From NCBI GenBank assembly GCA_030584065.1, contig CP129489.1:3822235-3886234 (forward strand): DNA of 64,000 nt, read 5' to 3'. The stretch is from Flavobacteriales bacterium. GTDB taxonomy: Bacteria > Bacteroidota > Bacteroidia > Flavobacteriales_F > PHOS-HE28. The notes under the pieces were generated by a model. That model did not search any database. It was given only the letters and a program-made list of their open reading frames with translations, and was not told the origin of the DNA. Made by a program: the position numbers and the translations under genes. Position 1 is the stretch's first letter. Each line of letters opens with the position of its first letter. Shown piece after piece: positions 55,202 to 64,000 of this stretch.

Positions 55202-56392
55202 TCATGCCGCCGTGGTGCGCATGCGGCGGCGCGCAAGCACGAGCGCCGCGATCAACCCCAGCTCGGCGATTAGCCATTCGTGGAAGAGGCTGTCCTCTTC
55301 GATTCCGGTGGAAGGCTCGAACAGGCTGAACACGGCGAAGGAGACCAGGAGGAGCAGCGCAGCGAGAACGGCGGCGGTGCGGTAGTTCCGCATCAGGGCC
55401 GTCAATCCGCGCCAACCGCCCGCCTGGCGGAGCTCCGCCCGCAGCGCACCGCCCAGCAGCGGCCAGCCGAGCAGCAAGGGCAGTGCGAACAGCCGGGCCT
55501 CGCGCGCCAGCGCAGCGGAGAGGACCACGGTGGTATTCAACGCCAGTGCGACCAGGAAGCCGGTCACCAGGCGCCTGTGCGGCTCCGGCGCCTGCCCGCG
55601 AAGCCGCACGAGCAGGTACGTAGGGAGCGCCAGCACCAGGACCAGATAGGCCACGGTCTCGCCTAGGCGCGCGGGGCCCAGGTTCAGCGCCAGGCAGTCA
55701 GCACGGCGCAGCAGGTCGCCAGGCCATGCGTCGAGGCCCGGATCGCCGTGCAGCAGCAGGAAGACCGCGTAAAGCAGCAGAGGCGCCGCCAGCAGGGCCG
55801 CTCGCTGCCGCTGCGGCGCCAGCAGGAGCAGCGCAGGGAGCAGGAGCGCGCTGGTTTCGCGGGCGATGAGGGCCGCCGTAAGCGCCAACGCAGCGGCGGC
55901 CCACCGCTGGCGGAGCAGCCAAAGGATGCCCAGTGAGAGAGCCAGGTACTGCAGCGGCTCATCGTAGGTGTAGAGCGGATTGAACCATGCGAAGAGCACG
56001 GTGGGCGAGGCGTGGAACAGCGCCTGCGACAACAGTGCTTCAGCAGGGGAGGCGCCCAGCCGCAGCGCGATGCGGTGGATGAGCAGCCCCGTGAGCAGGA
56101 AGCCCGTGAGACCGACAGCTATGAAAGCCCCGTTCACGGGCACCCCGAGCAGGGCGAGCGCATCAATGCTCCACGTGGTGAGCGGGCGGCGGGCGAAGGC
56201 GGGATCGGCGCCCCCGCGGTGCTCGGCCACGCAATGCGCCAGGTAGTCGTGCGGCAGCGGATGGCCCAGCCAGTCCTGCGCCCCGCGGTTGAGCATGGTC
56301 ACCCACACGGGCGCCAGGTGCAGCGCCAGGGTGAGCGCGCTGAAAGCGAGGCCGAGCAGCAGGGGGGCCTGCCGCCCGTGGGTGCGGACCAT
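55202..56392 (-). CDS. Polytopic membrane protein, GT-C-like
   Basis: 396 residues, about ten membrane segments, very rich in Leu and Ala. An early extracytoplasmic loop (HPLPHDYLAHCVAEHRGGADPAFARRPLTTW) with acidic residues and the pattern of helices resemble GT-C glycosyltransferases, but no diagnostic motif is clear. It could add sugars to a lipid-linked substrate; equally it may be an unrelated transporter. Convergent with lptB, 4 bases apart. Confidence 0.5.
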   Translation of the reverse strand: MVRTHGRQAPLLLGLAFSALTLALHLAPVWVTMLNRGAQDWLGHPLPHDYLAHCVAEHRGGADPAFARRPLTTWSIDALALLGVPVNGAFIAVGLTGFLLTGLLIHRIALRLGASPAEALLSQALFHASPTVLFAWFNPLYTYDEPLQYLALSLGILWLLRQRWAAAALALTAALIARETSALLLPALLLLAPQRQRAALLAAPLLLYAVFLLLHGDPGLDAWPGDLLRRADCLALNLGPARLGETVAYLVLVLALPTYLLVRLRGQAPEPHRRLVTGFLVALALNTTVVLSAALAREARLFALPLLLGWPLLGGALRAELRQAGGWRGLTALMRNYRTAAVLAALLLLVSFAVFSLFEPSTGIEEDSLFHEWLIAELGLIAALVLARRRMRTTAA

Positions 56393-56428
56393 GTTGCGAA
56401 CTTAGGCCCGGTGTGCGAGGGCCGGTGC

Positions 56429-56683
56429 TCAGGCCTCCTCCACGGAGAAGCTGAATTTCTCCATCACCTGGTTGGCCAAGAGCTTTTTACAGGCCTCCTC
56501 CACTTTGGCTTCGGCGGCCTTCTTATCGCCGGCCTCAACCTGCAGGGTGATGTGCTTGCCGATGCGCACGCCGGTGATCTCGGGCAGGCCCAGATTGCCC
56601 ATGGCACCGGTCACCGCCTTGCCTTGCGGGTCCAGCAGGTTGTCGTGGGGCATCACGTCGATGGAGGCGCGGAAGGTCTTCAT
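56429..56683 (-). CDS. purS: Phosphoribosylformylglycinamidine synthase subunit PurS
   Basis: Small subunit (84 residues) that bridges PurL and PurQ in purine synthesis, converting FGAR to FGAM. Motifs: VMPHDNLLDPQGKAVTGAMGNLG and VRIGKHITLQV, then EEACKKLLANQVMEKFSFSV. It lies downstream of pssA on the same strand, separated by the family E repeat. PurL and PurQ are not in the window. Confidence 0.93.
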   Translation of the reverse strand: MKTFRASIDVMPHDNLLDPQGKAVTGAMGNLGLPEITGVRIGKHITLQVEAGDKKAAEAKVEEACKKLLANQVMEKFSFSVEEA

Positions 56684-56694
56684 GGTCTTTTGGA

Positions 56695-56781
56695 TTCACC
56701 ACAGAGGCACAGAGGAATGCTGACCGTCCATGTGGTGCTATAGCTTGATTTTCTCCGTGTTCTCGGTGCCTCTGTGGTGAA
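56695..56781. repeat. Intergenic palindrome, family E (CACAGAGGCACAGAG words), entering pssA
   Basis: The left arm (56695-56715) reads TTCACCACAGAGGCACAGAG; the right arm (56761-56781) is its near-perfect complement, CTCGGTGCCTCTGTGGTGAA, with CTCCGTGTT just before. The loop is about 45 bases. The right arm lies inside the pssA coding region, so the element supplies that gene's last codons and stop. It ends 12 bases before the purS start. Confidence 0.85.
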
Positions 56782-57565
56782 CTGATCTTCCCCAGAGCGG
56801 GCTGAGCAGATACACGATCAGGATCAAAGGAACGGCGAGAATGCCGTAGAGCACAACAAGCCCTGCGCCAAGGCCGAGCAGCAGGTAGACCACCTCATTG
56901 CCTTTCCATCTCATATGCTTGAACTTCAGGGAGGGGAGCGGGATGGAGGAGAGCATGAGGGCCGCGAGCACGACGCTCAGGATGAGCTTATGGACGGGGT
57001 TGGCCATGAAGGCGGCGATATGGTTCTGCATCTCGTTGGCGCCTGGGCCGAATCGGACCCCGATGCCCCAGGAGATGCTGCCGAAGGCCGCCCACAGCAG
57101 CGCGTTCGCGGGTGTGGCCAGGCCGAGGAAACCGCTCGTCTGCCGGGTGTCGATGTTGAATCGGGCCAGTCGCCACATGGAGGCGATGGCGATGACCATC
57201 GCGCAGGCCGCTGATGCCCAGAGCGGCTCGCCGAACAGGTCGCCGGTGCGCACGGTCGAGGGACCGAAATCTCGATGCGCATCAAGGGTGAGCTGGAGCG
57301 CCTTCCACGGGATTACGGCCGAGATGAACCCCGGCGCCACCCCGAAGGTCACCATGTCCGCCAGGCTGTCGAGCTGCCTGCCCAATTCGCTGCCGCCGCC
57401 CAAGGCCCGGGCCGCCAGCCCATCGAACACATCGAACAGCGCTCCGGCGAACACCAGCCAACACGCGATCGTTAGCTGCCCTTGGGAGGCCATTAGGATG
57501 GATGCGACCCCGCAGCCTAGGTTCGCCGTGGTGAGCAGGTCGGGGAGGCGGGGGAACCGGGCCAT
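56738..57565 (-). CDS. pssA: CDP-diacylglycerol-serine O-phosphatidyltransferase
   Basis: Makes phosphatidylserine from CDP-diacylglycerol and serine. 275 residues with about seven helices and the CDP-alcohol transferase motif DGLAARALGGGSELGRQLD (D-G-x2-A-R-x8-G-x3-D-x3-D). The final 14 residues, VHHRGTENTEKIKL, are translated from the palindromic repeat at 56695-56781 and are not part of the family, so the original stop codon has been lost or displaced. The ATG at 57565 (MARFPRLPDLLTTANL) matches family starts. Confidence 0.92.
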   Translation of the reverse strand: MARFPRLPDLLTTANLGCGVASILMASQGQLTIACWLVFAGALFDVFDGLAARALGGGSELGRQLDSLADMVTFGVAPGFISAVIPWKALQLTLDAHRDFGPSTVRTGDLFGEPLWASAACAMVIAIASMWRLARFNIDTRQTSGFLGLATPANALLWAAFGSISWGIGVRFGPGANEMQNHIAAFMANPVHKLILSVVLAALMLSSIPLPSLKFKHMRWKGNEVVYLLLGLGAGLVVLYGILAVPLILIVYLLSPLWGRSVHHRGTENTEKIKL

Positions 57566-57585
57566 TGCCGGGGCCGAAGTTGGGA

Positions 57586-57593
57586 TAATTTCG
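57586..57593 (+). promoter_or_regulatory. Putative -7 element for the porV-like/porU2 pair
   Basis: TAATTTCG, one mismatch from TAnnTTTG, 51 bases before the ATG at 57645 in the gap shared with divergent pssA. Confidence 0.4.
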
Positions 57594-57644
57594 GGGCAAT
57601 GATCCAGGCCACCGTCCGTTGATGGCTGCGTCAATACGAAGCAG

Positions 57645-58748
57645 ATGAAGAGCTTGATGACGAAGGGGATGCGCAGCCTTTTGCTGGCCGTTGCGGTGGC
57701 GTGCGCCACCGCCGCTCGGGCCCAGACCGATGCGCCCAAGTACAGCAACGAGTTCCTGGCCGTCGGGGTGGGAGCGAGGGCCTTGGGCATGGGCAATGCC
57801 TTCACGGCGGTGACCAACGACGTCACCAGCGGCTACTGGAACCCCGCAGGGCTGCTGGGGGTGAAAGGCGACCTTCAGGTGGGCGCCATGCACAGCGAGT
57901 ACTTCGCCGGCATCGCCAAGTACGATTACATCGGGCTGGCCAAGCCCATCGATTCGGTGAGCACCATCGGCTTCAGCTTCATCCGATTCGGCATCGACAA
58001 CATCCCCAACACCATCGACCTCATCGATCCCAGTGGCAACATCGACTACGACCGCATCACCACCTTCAGCAGCGCCGATCATGCCTTCATCCTCAGCTAC
58101 GCGCGCAAGCTCAGCATCCCGGGCCTGCGCGTGGGCGGCAATGCCAAGGTGATCTATCGCCGCGTGGGGGAGTTCGGCAAGGCCTGGGGCTTCGGGCTCG
58201 ATGCCGGTGCGCACTACCACCGCGACCGCTGGCGCTTCAGCGCCGTGGCGCGCGACATCACCGGCACCTTCAACGCCTGGAGCTACACCCTTGATCAGCG
58301 CACCATCGACGTGTTCGAGCAGACCAACAACGAGCTGCCGCAGAACAGCGTGGAGGTGACCCTGCCGCGCCTGATGCTCGGTGCCGCGCGCGAGTTCAAG
58401 TTCGGCAAGAAGTTCGACCTCATCGCCGCGGTGGACCTGGAGAACACCTTCGATGGGCGCCGGAACACCCTCATCCAGAGCAGCGCCATCAGCGTGGACC
58501 CCCGCTTGGGCCTGGAGCTCGGCTACGCTGGTATCGTGTACGTGCGGGCAGGGATGAGCAACATCCAGTACGTCACCGAGATCACGGATGAGAAGCGCCT
58601 CACCGTGCAGCCCAACATCGGCATCGGATTGCGCATCAAGAGCGTCTCGCTGGACTACGCGCTCACCGACATCGGCGACAACAGCGTGGCCCTCTACTCC
58701 AACGTCTTCTCCCTGCGGTTCGACCTGTACAAGCGGCCCGGCTCATGA
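57645..58748 (+). CDS. PorV/PorQ family outer-membrane protein
   Basis: 367 residues: signal peptide (MRSLLLAVAVACATAARAQ), then the family start EFLAVGVGARALGMGNAFTAVTNDVTSGYWNPAGL, followed by barrel strands ending VFSLRFDLYKRPGS. PorV-type proteins carry T9SS cargo from the translocon to the sortase complex. The gene next door encodes a PorU2-type sortase and overlaps it by ATGA, so they are expected to act together. Whether it is PorV or PorQ cannot be settled by eye. Confidence 0.88.
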   Translation: MKSLMTKGMRSLLLAVAVACATAARAQTDAPKYSNEFLAVGVGARALGMGNAFTAVTNDVTSGYWNPAGLLGVKGDLQVGAMHSEYFAGIAKYDYIGLAKPIDSVSTIGFSFIRFGIDNIPNTIDLIDPSGNIDYDRITTFSSADHAFILSYARKLSIPGLRVGGNAKVIYRRVGEFGKAWGFGLDAGAHYHRDRWRFSAVARDITGTFNAWSYTLDQRTIDVFEQTNNELPQNSVEVTLPRLMLGAAREFKFGKKFDLIAAVDLENTFDGRRNTLIQSSAISVDPRLGLELGYAGIVYVRAGMSNIQYVTEITDEKRLTVQPNIGIGLRIKSVSLDYALTDIGDNSVALYSNVFSLRFDLYKRPGS

Positions 58749-61700
58749 AGAGACTGCTCCTGTCGGTGGTGACCCTTGCGCATGCCGCGGCCTTGCTGGC
58801 CCAGCTGCATGGCAATGAATGGATCGACCACGACAGGCGCTATTGGAAGTTCGAGGTGGCCGCCGATGGGGTGTACCGCATCGATTCGGCCACGCTGGCG
58901 CAGAGCGGCTTCCCCATCGCCACCGTGGATGCCCGGCACCTGATGCTCTTCGGGAAGGAGCAGCAGGTGCCCATCTATGTCCATGGCGAGTCCGATGGCG
59001 TGCTCAACGCGGGCGACTACATCGAGTTCCATGCCACCAAGGCCGACGGCCAGGTGGACAAGCGGATGTATCCCTATCCGGACGCGAACCCCAATCCCTA
59101 CGTGAGCCTCTACGGCGATTCGGTGCGCTACTACCTCACGTGGGACGAGACGGCTCCTGCGCTGCACATGGGCGCCTATGCCAATGCCGACTACGCCAGC
59201 CATGCGCCGCGCCCCTGGGCCTGGTTCGAGGGCATACAGACCTACAACCTCATCTACTGGGCGGGGCTGCTGGAGCCCACGCTGCAGCAGATCGGCATCG
59301 GCACCAGCCTCAGCCCCATGCTCGAGAGCGAGGGCTTCGGCGGGCTGCCGCTCTACAACGATGGGAGTACCAATCTGCTCGACATCCAGGATGCCGTGGT
59401 GGTCACCCCGGGCGTGTATCCCGGCCCCGATGCACCGGACGCCACGGTGACCGCCACCGTGGCGGCGCAGAACAACCCCGGCAACAGCTCCCTCTTCAAC
59501 CACCATACGCGGTGGCTCTATGGGCCTGCGCTCAATACCGTGGGCCGCGATACCATCTACAGCGGCGCCCGCACCATCCGTGGCATCTTCGACATACCGG
59601 TGTCGGTGATGGGGCCCGCCACCACCATCCGCTACAACGCACCGCACGATCTGGATGGGCCGGGCCAGGTAGGCGCGGGGCTGCCCAATTACCTCGACTG
59701 GCAGGTGGTGAGCAACGTGCGCATCCGCTATCCACGGTCGCTGGCCATCGGTGGAGGCGGGCCGCTGCGCATGGAGGTGCCCGGCAGCGCCGACCCCATG
59801 GTGCGCCTCGATGTGTCGGCCTTCGTGGGCACGCCGGTCATCTACGCTTACGGCGACAGTGTGCGGCGGGTGGCCGGCACCTTCAACGGCAGCGCGTGGC
59901 AGTTCCTCTTCCCGGCGGCCTTGGCCCAGGGCCTCACACCGGTCGTCGTCTTCGGCCAGGAGACGGTGCAGCCGATCACCGGGCTGCGGCCGGTGACCCC
60001 CTCCGGCTACTTCACGGACTTCGCCGCCATGGACATCGACTCGGCGATGCTCATCGTCACGCACGCCAGCCTGATGAGCAGCGCAGCCCTCTATGCCAAC
60101 TACCGCGAGAACCAGAGCCCCAACCGCTACAACACGCTGGTGGCCGATGTGGATGAGCTCTACGACCAGTTCGGCGGCGGCATCCCCAAGCAGGCCTATG
60201 CCATCCGTGCCTTCTGCCGGTACCTCATCCAGCAATGGAGCACTCGGCCGCGTGCGCTCTTCCTCATCGGGAAGTCGGTGAACACCTGGTCGGCCTTCTT
60301 CTCGGGGCTGCCGAGCATCAACCCCGATGCCGGCGGCGCCCGCGCACGGTGCCTGGTGCCCAGCTACGGGTATCCCAGCAGCGATCAGGCCTTCACCACA
60401 GGCCTGGAGCTCGATACCCGGCGCATGGACATCCCCGTGGGCCGGCTCAGCGCCAATACCAACGCCGAAGTGCTCGCCTACCTGGCCAAGGTGCAGGCCA
60501 CCGAGGCACAGCCGCCGGCCATCTGGCAGAAGAACATCCTGCATTTCGCCGGAGGATTCAGCCCGCAGGAGGTGAACAACATGGCCGGTTGGCTGGGCAG
60601 CCTGGCCGCCATCGCCACCGACACAGCCGCCTACCTGGGCGGTAACGTGGTCACCTTCAAGAAGCTCGGCAGCGATGTCATCGTGCAGGCCAGCGCCGAT
60701 TCCGTGCGCCATTACATCGAGGATCAGGGTGTAACGCTGATGACCTTCCTGGCCCATGCCTATAGCGCCAGCTTCGACATCACCATCGACGAGCCCGAGA
60801 ACTACGACTGGAACGGCAAGCATCCGGTGATCCTGGGCAACTCCTGCTACATCGGCAACTTCCACGGCAACGGTGCCACCAGCGCCAGCGAGCGATGGGT
60901 GCTGATGCCGGATGCGGGCCCCATCGCCTTCATCGCGGCTGCGGAGCAGGGCTTCACCGGCTGGCTGCTCAATTACTCCTCGCCCTTCTACGACAGCTTC
61001 GCCCGCGTGAACCATGGAGGCAGCATAGGCGAGCACATGAAGCACGCCGGCCTCACCTGCCAGGTGATCTCGCCCACCAGCTACATGGCGTGGAACGTGC
61101 AGAACTTCGCGCTGCAGGGCGACCCCACGATCACGCTCAATTCGCACCGGCAGCCGGATTACACGGTGAGCGCGGACCGCATCCTCATCGAGCCGGCCAA
61201 TGTGACGGCCGATGTGGACAGCTTCACGGTGAAGGTGGCCGTGGAGAACATCGGGCGCGCGGTGAACGCCACCATCAACGTGGAACTCAAGCGGTCGAAT
61301 CCCGGGCTCGGCGCCAACCCCGTCAGCTACTTCACCACGCTGAGCGATGTGGACCTGCGAGACACCGCCGTGTTCCGGGTCCCGACGCTCGGATTCAGCG
61401 GCGGCCAGGGCACCAACCAGCTGCAGGTCCTCGTGGACCTGGAGCCCGACCAGGTGGATGAGCTGGTGGACGATGCGAACAACACGGCCAGCACCGCGCT
61501 CTTCATCGCCAGCGGCGACCTCGTGCCGGCTTGGCCCTACGACTTCGCCATCGTGCCCGAGCCCACGGTGACGCTGAAGGCCAGCACGGGCGATCCGCTC
61601 GCTCCGGTGCGGACGTATGTCTTCCAGATCGACACCACGGACCTCTTCAACAGCCCGATCCGGGAGACGCACACCCTGCAGGCCCCCGGCGGCGTGGTGA

Positions 61701-63922
61701 GCTGGCAGCCCCAATCCATCTTCGCGCTGAATGCGCTGCAGGACAGCACGGTGTTCTACTGGCGCTGCAGCATCGATAGCGCCTCCTCAGGCAACGGCCA
61801 GTTCAACTGGTACGAGCGCTCGTTCCAGTACATCCCGCAGCGTTGGGGCTGGGGGCAGGCGCACTACTTCCAGTTCAAGAACGACGTCTATTCCGGCATC
61901 CGCTACGACCGGCCGGCACGTGACTTCGACTTCGAGGAGGGGCAGCGCTTGCTGCGCGCCACCGTGCTGGGCAACGTGGGCGGCCCCGCAACGGCCTGGT
62001 TCATGGAGCTGAGCCCGCAGGACTATGGCGGCTGCGGACCCGCGGCATGGCATGTGGCGGTGGTCGATCCGGTCTCCTTCGAGCCCTGGGGCACCTACTA
62101 CGTGAACCCGACAACCGGCCAGGTCTACTATCCGGAGAACCAGTTCGGCAACTACAACAACGCCGGCGGCTGCCGTAATCGGCCTGAGGGCTATTTCGGA
62201 TTCCACACCAGCTCGGCTGCGCAGCTCACCGGGCTGCAGGGCATGCTCAGCGGCCCCAACGCCATCCCTGCCGGGCATCATGTGCTCATGTACACCTGGC
62301 TCTACCTGGACAAGGACGGCATGGCGGCCAGCAATCCGGCCCTGATGCCCTACCTGGAGAGCATCGGATTCCCCAGCTTCGCCGCCCTGCCTGATAGCGT
62401 GCCCTACATCGCCTATTTCAGGCAGGGCGATCCCTCCACGTTCCGCGATACCGTGGGCGCCGCCATCACCGACCAGATCAGCCTGAGCGCATGGGTGAGC
62501 ACCGCCTTCGCCCAGGGCACCATCACCACCATGGACGCCGGCCCCGCATCGAGCTGGCACGGGCTCTACTGGAACGAGCTACCTGCAGTGCCGACGGACA
62601 GCACGCGGATCAAGCTTTTCGGCATCGGCCCGGCCGGCGGCGCGCCGGTGCCGCTGGCCGACCTGCACAGCCCGCTCGATTCCCTGCCCGACCTCGGTGA
62701 CCTGGTGGATGCGCAGCAGTACCCCATCCTGCGCATCCGCGGCGAGTTCAGGGACAACGTGAACGGCGAGGCCGTGCCAGCCCAGCTGGAACGCTGGCAG
62801 CTGCTCTTCAGCCCGGTTCCCGAATGCGCCATCCATCCGCCCCTGGGCCTCTATAATGGGCTGGAGGGCCATGCCGAGGGTCAGCAGGCCGCGGTGGCGG
62901 TAGCCGTGCAGAACATCAGCCCGTTCGATATGGACAGCCTGCTGCTGACTGCATGGGTGGTGAACCGCGCCAACGTGAGGCACCGCGTCCATTACCGGCT
63001 GAACGCGCCCCTGCCAGCGGGCGCATGGCTGGTGGACACGGTGCGGTTCAGCACGGTCGGCTTCGGCGGATGGAACACCCTCATGATCGAGGCCAACCCC
63101 GTCGATACCCTCACCGGCCGCTACCACCAGGCAGAGCAGTACCGGTTCAACAACATCGCCCAATGGCGCTTCGAGGTGGATGAGGATCGCGAGAACCCGC
63201 TGCTCGATGTGACCTTCGATGGGCGGTTCATCCTCGATGGCGACATCGTTTCGGCGAGGCCCGAGATCGAGATCAGCCTCGATGACGAGAACACGATCCG
63301 CCTGCTGGATTCACCTGCCGACACCGCGAGCTTCAAGGTCTTCCTCACGCGCCCCGGCGCCGGGCAGCAGCGCATCCACTTCCGCGATGGCGCAGGGAAC
63401 GAGGTCATGCGCTTCCAGCCCGCATCGGGAACCGACAACATCGCCCGCATCCGCTACAGCCCGCGTTTCGATTCGGACGGCCGGTATTGCCTGACGGTGC
63501 AAGCCTCGGACCTCAGCGGCAACGCGAGCGGCGACAACGATTACAAGGTGTGCTTCGAGGTGGTGAATCGGACCACCATCACCGATGTGCTCAACTACCC
63601 GAACCCCTTCACCACGAGCACGCGCTTCGTGTTCACGCTCACCGGCTCCGAGCCGCCCTCGCAGATGCGGATCCAGATCCTCACCGTTACCGGCAAGGTG
63701 GTGCGCGAGGTGAGCATGGCCGAGCTGGGCCCGATACATGTCGGGCGCAACATCACCGAGTTCGCCTGGGACGGCACGGACCAGTTCGGCGACCGCCTGG
63801 CGCGCGGCGTGTACCTCTATCGCGTGATGGCCCGCCTCAATGGGGAGGACATCGAGGTGCGCGAGACACAGGCCTCCCAGTACTTCACCAAGGGCTTCGG
63901 CAAGATGTACCTGCTGCGGTAG
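58745..63922 (+). CDS. porU2: Putative type IX secretion sortase PorU2 (C25 cysteine peptidase)
   Basis: 1725 residues, longer than classical PorU. The C25 (gingipain-like) catalytic domain shows His671 (FLAHAYSASFDI) and Cys701 (VILGNSCYIGNFHG), 30 residues apart as in C25 enzymes. CARDB-like domains follow (VKVAVENIGRAVNATINV), then a long middle part and a C-terminal FlgD/CTD-like domain (LNYPNPFTTSTRFVFTL ... ARGVYLYRV). Sortases of this class cleave cargo sorting domains and attach them to surface lipid. Coupled to the PorV-like gene by ATGA. Confidence 0.85.
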   Translation: MKRLLLSVVTLAHAAALLAQLHGNEWIDHDRRYWKFEVAADGVYRIDSATLAQSGFPIATVDARHLMLFGKEQQVPIYVHGESDGVLNAGDYIEFHATKADGQVDKRMYPYPDANPNPYVSLYGDSVRYYLTWDETAPALHMGAYANADYASHAPRPWAWFEGIQTYNLIYWAGLLEPTLQQIGIGTSLSPMLESEGFGGLPLYNDGSTNLLDIQDAVVVTPGVYPGPDAPDATVTATVAAQNNPGNSSLFNHHTRWLYGPALNTVGRDTIYSGARTIRGIFDIPVSVMGPATTIRYNAPHDLDGPGQVGAGLPNYLDWQVVSNVRIRYPRSLAIGGGGPLRMEVPGSADPMVRLDVSAFVGTPVIYAYGDSVRRVAGTFNGSAWQFLFPAALAQGLTPVVVFGQETVQPITGLRPVTPSGYFTDFAAMDIDSAMLIVTHASLMSSAALYANYRENQSPNRYNTLVADVDELYDQFGGGIPKQAYAIRAFCRYLIQQWSTRPRALFLIGKSVNTWSAFFSGLPSINPDAGGARARCLVPSYGYPSSDQAFTTGLELDTRRMDIPVGRLSANTNAEVLAYLAKVQATEAQPPAIWQKNILHFAGGFSPQEVNNMAGWLGSLAAIATDTAAYLGGNVVTFKKLGSDVIVQASADSVRHYIEDQGVTLMTFLAHAYSASFDITIDEPENYDWNGKHPVILGNSCYIGNFHGNGATSASERWVLMPDAGPIAFIAAAEQGFTGWLLNYSSPFYDSFARVNHGGSIGEHMKHAGLTCQVISPTSYMAWNVQNFALQGDPTITLNSHRQPDYTVSADRILIEPANVTADVDSFTVKVAVENIGRAVNATINVELKRSNPGLGANPVSYFTTLSDVDLRDTAVFRVPTLGFSGGQGTNQLQVLVDLEPDQVDELVDDANNTASTALFIASGDLVPAWPYDFAIVPEPTVTLKASTGDPLAPVRTYVFQIDTTDLFNSPIRETHTLQAPGGVVSWQPQSIFALNALQDSTVFYWRCSIDSASSGNGQFNWYERSFQYIPQRWGWGQAHYFQFKNDVYSGIRYDRPARDFDFEEGQRLLRATVLGNVGGPATAWFMELSPQDYGGCGPAAWHVAVVDPVSFEPWGTYYVNPTTGQVYYPENQFGNYNNAGGCRNRPEGYFGFHTSSAAQLTGLQGMLSGPNAIPAGHHVLMYTWLYLDKDGMAASNPALMPYLESIGFPSFAALPDSVPYIAYFRQGDPSTFRDTVGAAITDQISLSAWVSTAFAQGTITTMDAGPASSWHGLYWNELPAVPTDSTRIKLFGIGPAGGAPVPLADLHSPLDSLPDLGDLVDAQQYPILRIRGEFRDNVNGEAVPAQLERWQLLFSPVPECAIHPPLGLYNGLEGHAEGQQAAVAVAVQNISPFDMDSLLLTAWVVNRANVRHRVHYRLNAPLPAGAWLVDTVRFSTVGFGGWNTLMIEANPVDTLTGRYHQAEQYRFNNIAQWRFEVDEDRENPLLDVTFDGRFILDGDIVSARPEIEISLDDENTIRLLDSPADTASFKVFLTRPGAGQQRIHFRDGAGNEVMRFQPASGTDNIARIRYSPRFDSDGRYCLTVQASDLSGNASGDNDYKVCFEVVNRTTITDVLNYPNPFTTSTRFVFTLTGSEPPSQMRIQILTVTGKVVREVSMAELGPIHVGRNITEFAWDGTDQFGDRLARGVYLYRVMARLNGEDIEVRETQASQYFTKGFGKMYLLR

Positions 63923-63945
63923 GGCCTCTGCTCGCCCGGCCCGGG

Positions 63946-63953
63946 TACTTTCG
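63946..63953 (+). promoter_or_regulatory. Putative -7 element for the gene at the right edge
   Basis: TACTTTCG followed by CGCCC, the same octamer and tail as before prfB, 5 bases before an ATG at 63959. The short spacing implies an almost leaderless message. Confidence 0.5.
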
Positions 63954-63958
63954 CGCCC

Positions 63959-64000
63959 ATGCCGTCGCTGCGCGCCCGGATTCTGCTGTGGTCATCCCTG
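63959..64000 (+). CDS. Start of a gene cut by the window edge
   Basis: ATG at 63959 opens MPSLRARILLWSSL, which looks like the start of a signal peptide (basic residues then hydrophobic). Fourteen codons are visible. It follows a TACTTTCG box by 5 bases. Identity cannot be told; in related genomes genes next to porV/porU-type genes are often T9SS components. Confidence 0.45.
   Translation, partial: MPSLRARILLWSSL

Noticed and set aside
58694-61714. Long minus-strand open frame opposite the PorU2 gene
   Set aside because: Same composition artefact; no signal, domain or start context, while the sense frame has clear C25 motifs.

Overview
The window is a stretch of GC-rich chromosome from a Bacteroidota bacterium, most likely a flavobacterial lineage. 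Evidence: the order mutY-ssb-gldE-gldD with a divergent HU gene, which is typical of gliding or type IX secretion (T9SS) bacteria; three T9SS-sorted proteins; a PorV-like/PorU2-like pair; and Bacteroidota-type promoters with a TAnnTTTG -7 element. Genes are tightly packed and often overlap as ATGA. No gene-free stretch exceeds 300 bases: the longest are 50932-51158, 27852-28074 and 41692-41900. No tRNA, rRNA, CRISPR array, insertion sequence or prophage gene was seen. I estimated no exact GC value.

Layout. 1-4.0 kb: 3' end of a heme A synthase gene, then gldD, gldE, ssb and mutY on the minus strand. 4.0-10.4 kb: HU, a TPR protein, a 31-residue COX24/mS38-like protein, RNase G, RecX, release factor 2, fumarase and an exported acetolactate decarboxylase. 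10.5-21.2 kb: a fifteen-gene minus-strand sulfur island. It starts with an ArsR-type repressor and its palindromic operator. It continues with a TauE/SafE exporter, a persulfide dioxygenase-rhodanese, a split YeeE/YedE transporter, a TsdA-like dihaem cytochrome, a SoxB-like hydrolase, a DsrE protein, a porin, two rhodaneses, thioredoxin and a 1-Cys peroxiredoxin. 21.2-25.9 kb: RNase D, mannose-1-phosphate guanylyltransferase, SprT-like protein and a small lipoprotein, divergent from mlaE-mlaF.

26-34.8 kb: three T9SS cargo proteins, the last translationally coupled to gcvP. 34.8-43.4 kb: an unknown secreted protein, a UbiA-like membrane protein, kynureninase and kynurenine 3-monooxygenase, an outer-membrane POTRA/barrel protein, a barrel-like protein and an MBL hydrolase. 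43.5-51 kb: a large propeller/barrel protein, a half-size TauE protein, an M20 amidohydrolase, an unknown protein and RecQ. 51-56.4 kb: tatC, a DUF5686 outer-membrane protein, lptB and a polytopic membrane protein. 56.4-64 kb: purS, pssA, a PorV-like protein and a PorU2-like sortase; a further gene begins at the right edge.

Two cross-cutting patterns stand out. First, five intergenic imperfect palindromes built from short iterated words (four sequence families) each sit between co-directional genes, directly after a stop codon; one has become the C-terminus of pssA. Second, TAnnTTTG/TAnnTTCG boxes sit only 5-24 bases before many start codons, which implies very short or near-absent 5' leaders. 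The most coherent functional unit is the sulfur island. Its genes would import thiosulfate, oxidise thiosulfate and persulfide, export sulfite and handle peroxide stress under a thiol- or persulfide-responsive repressor.
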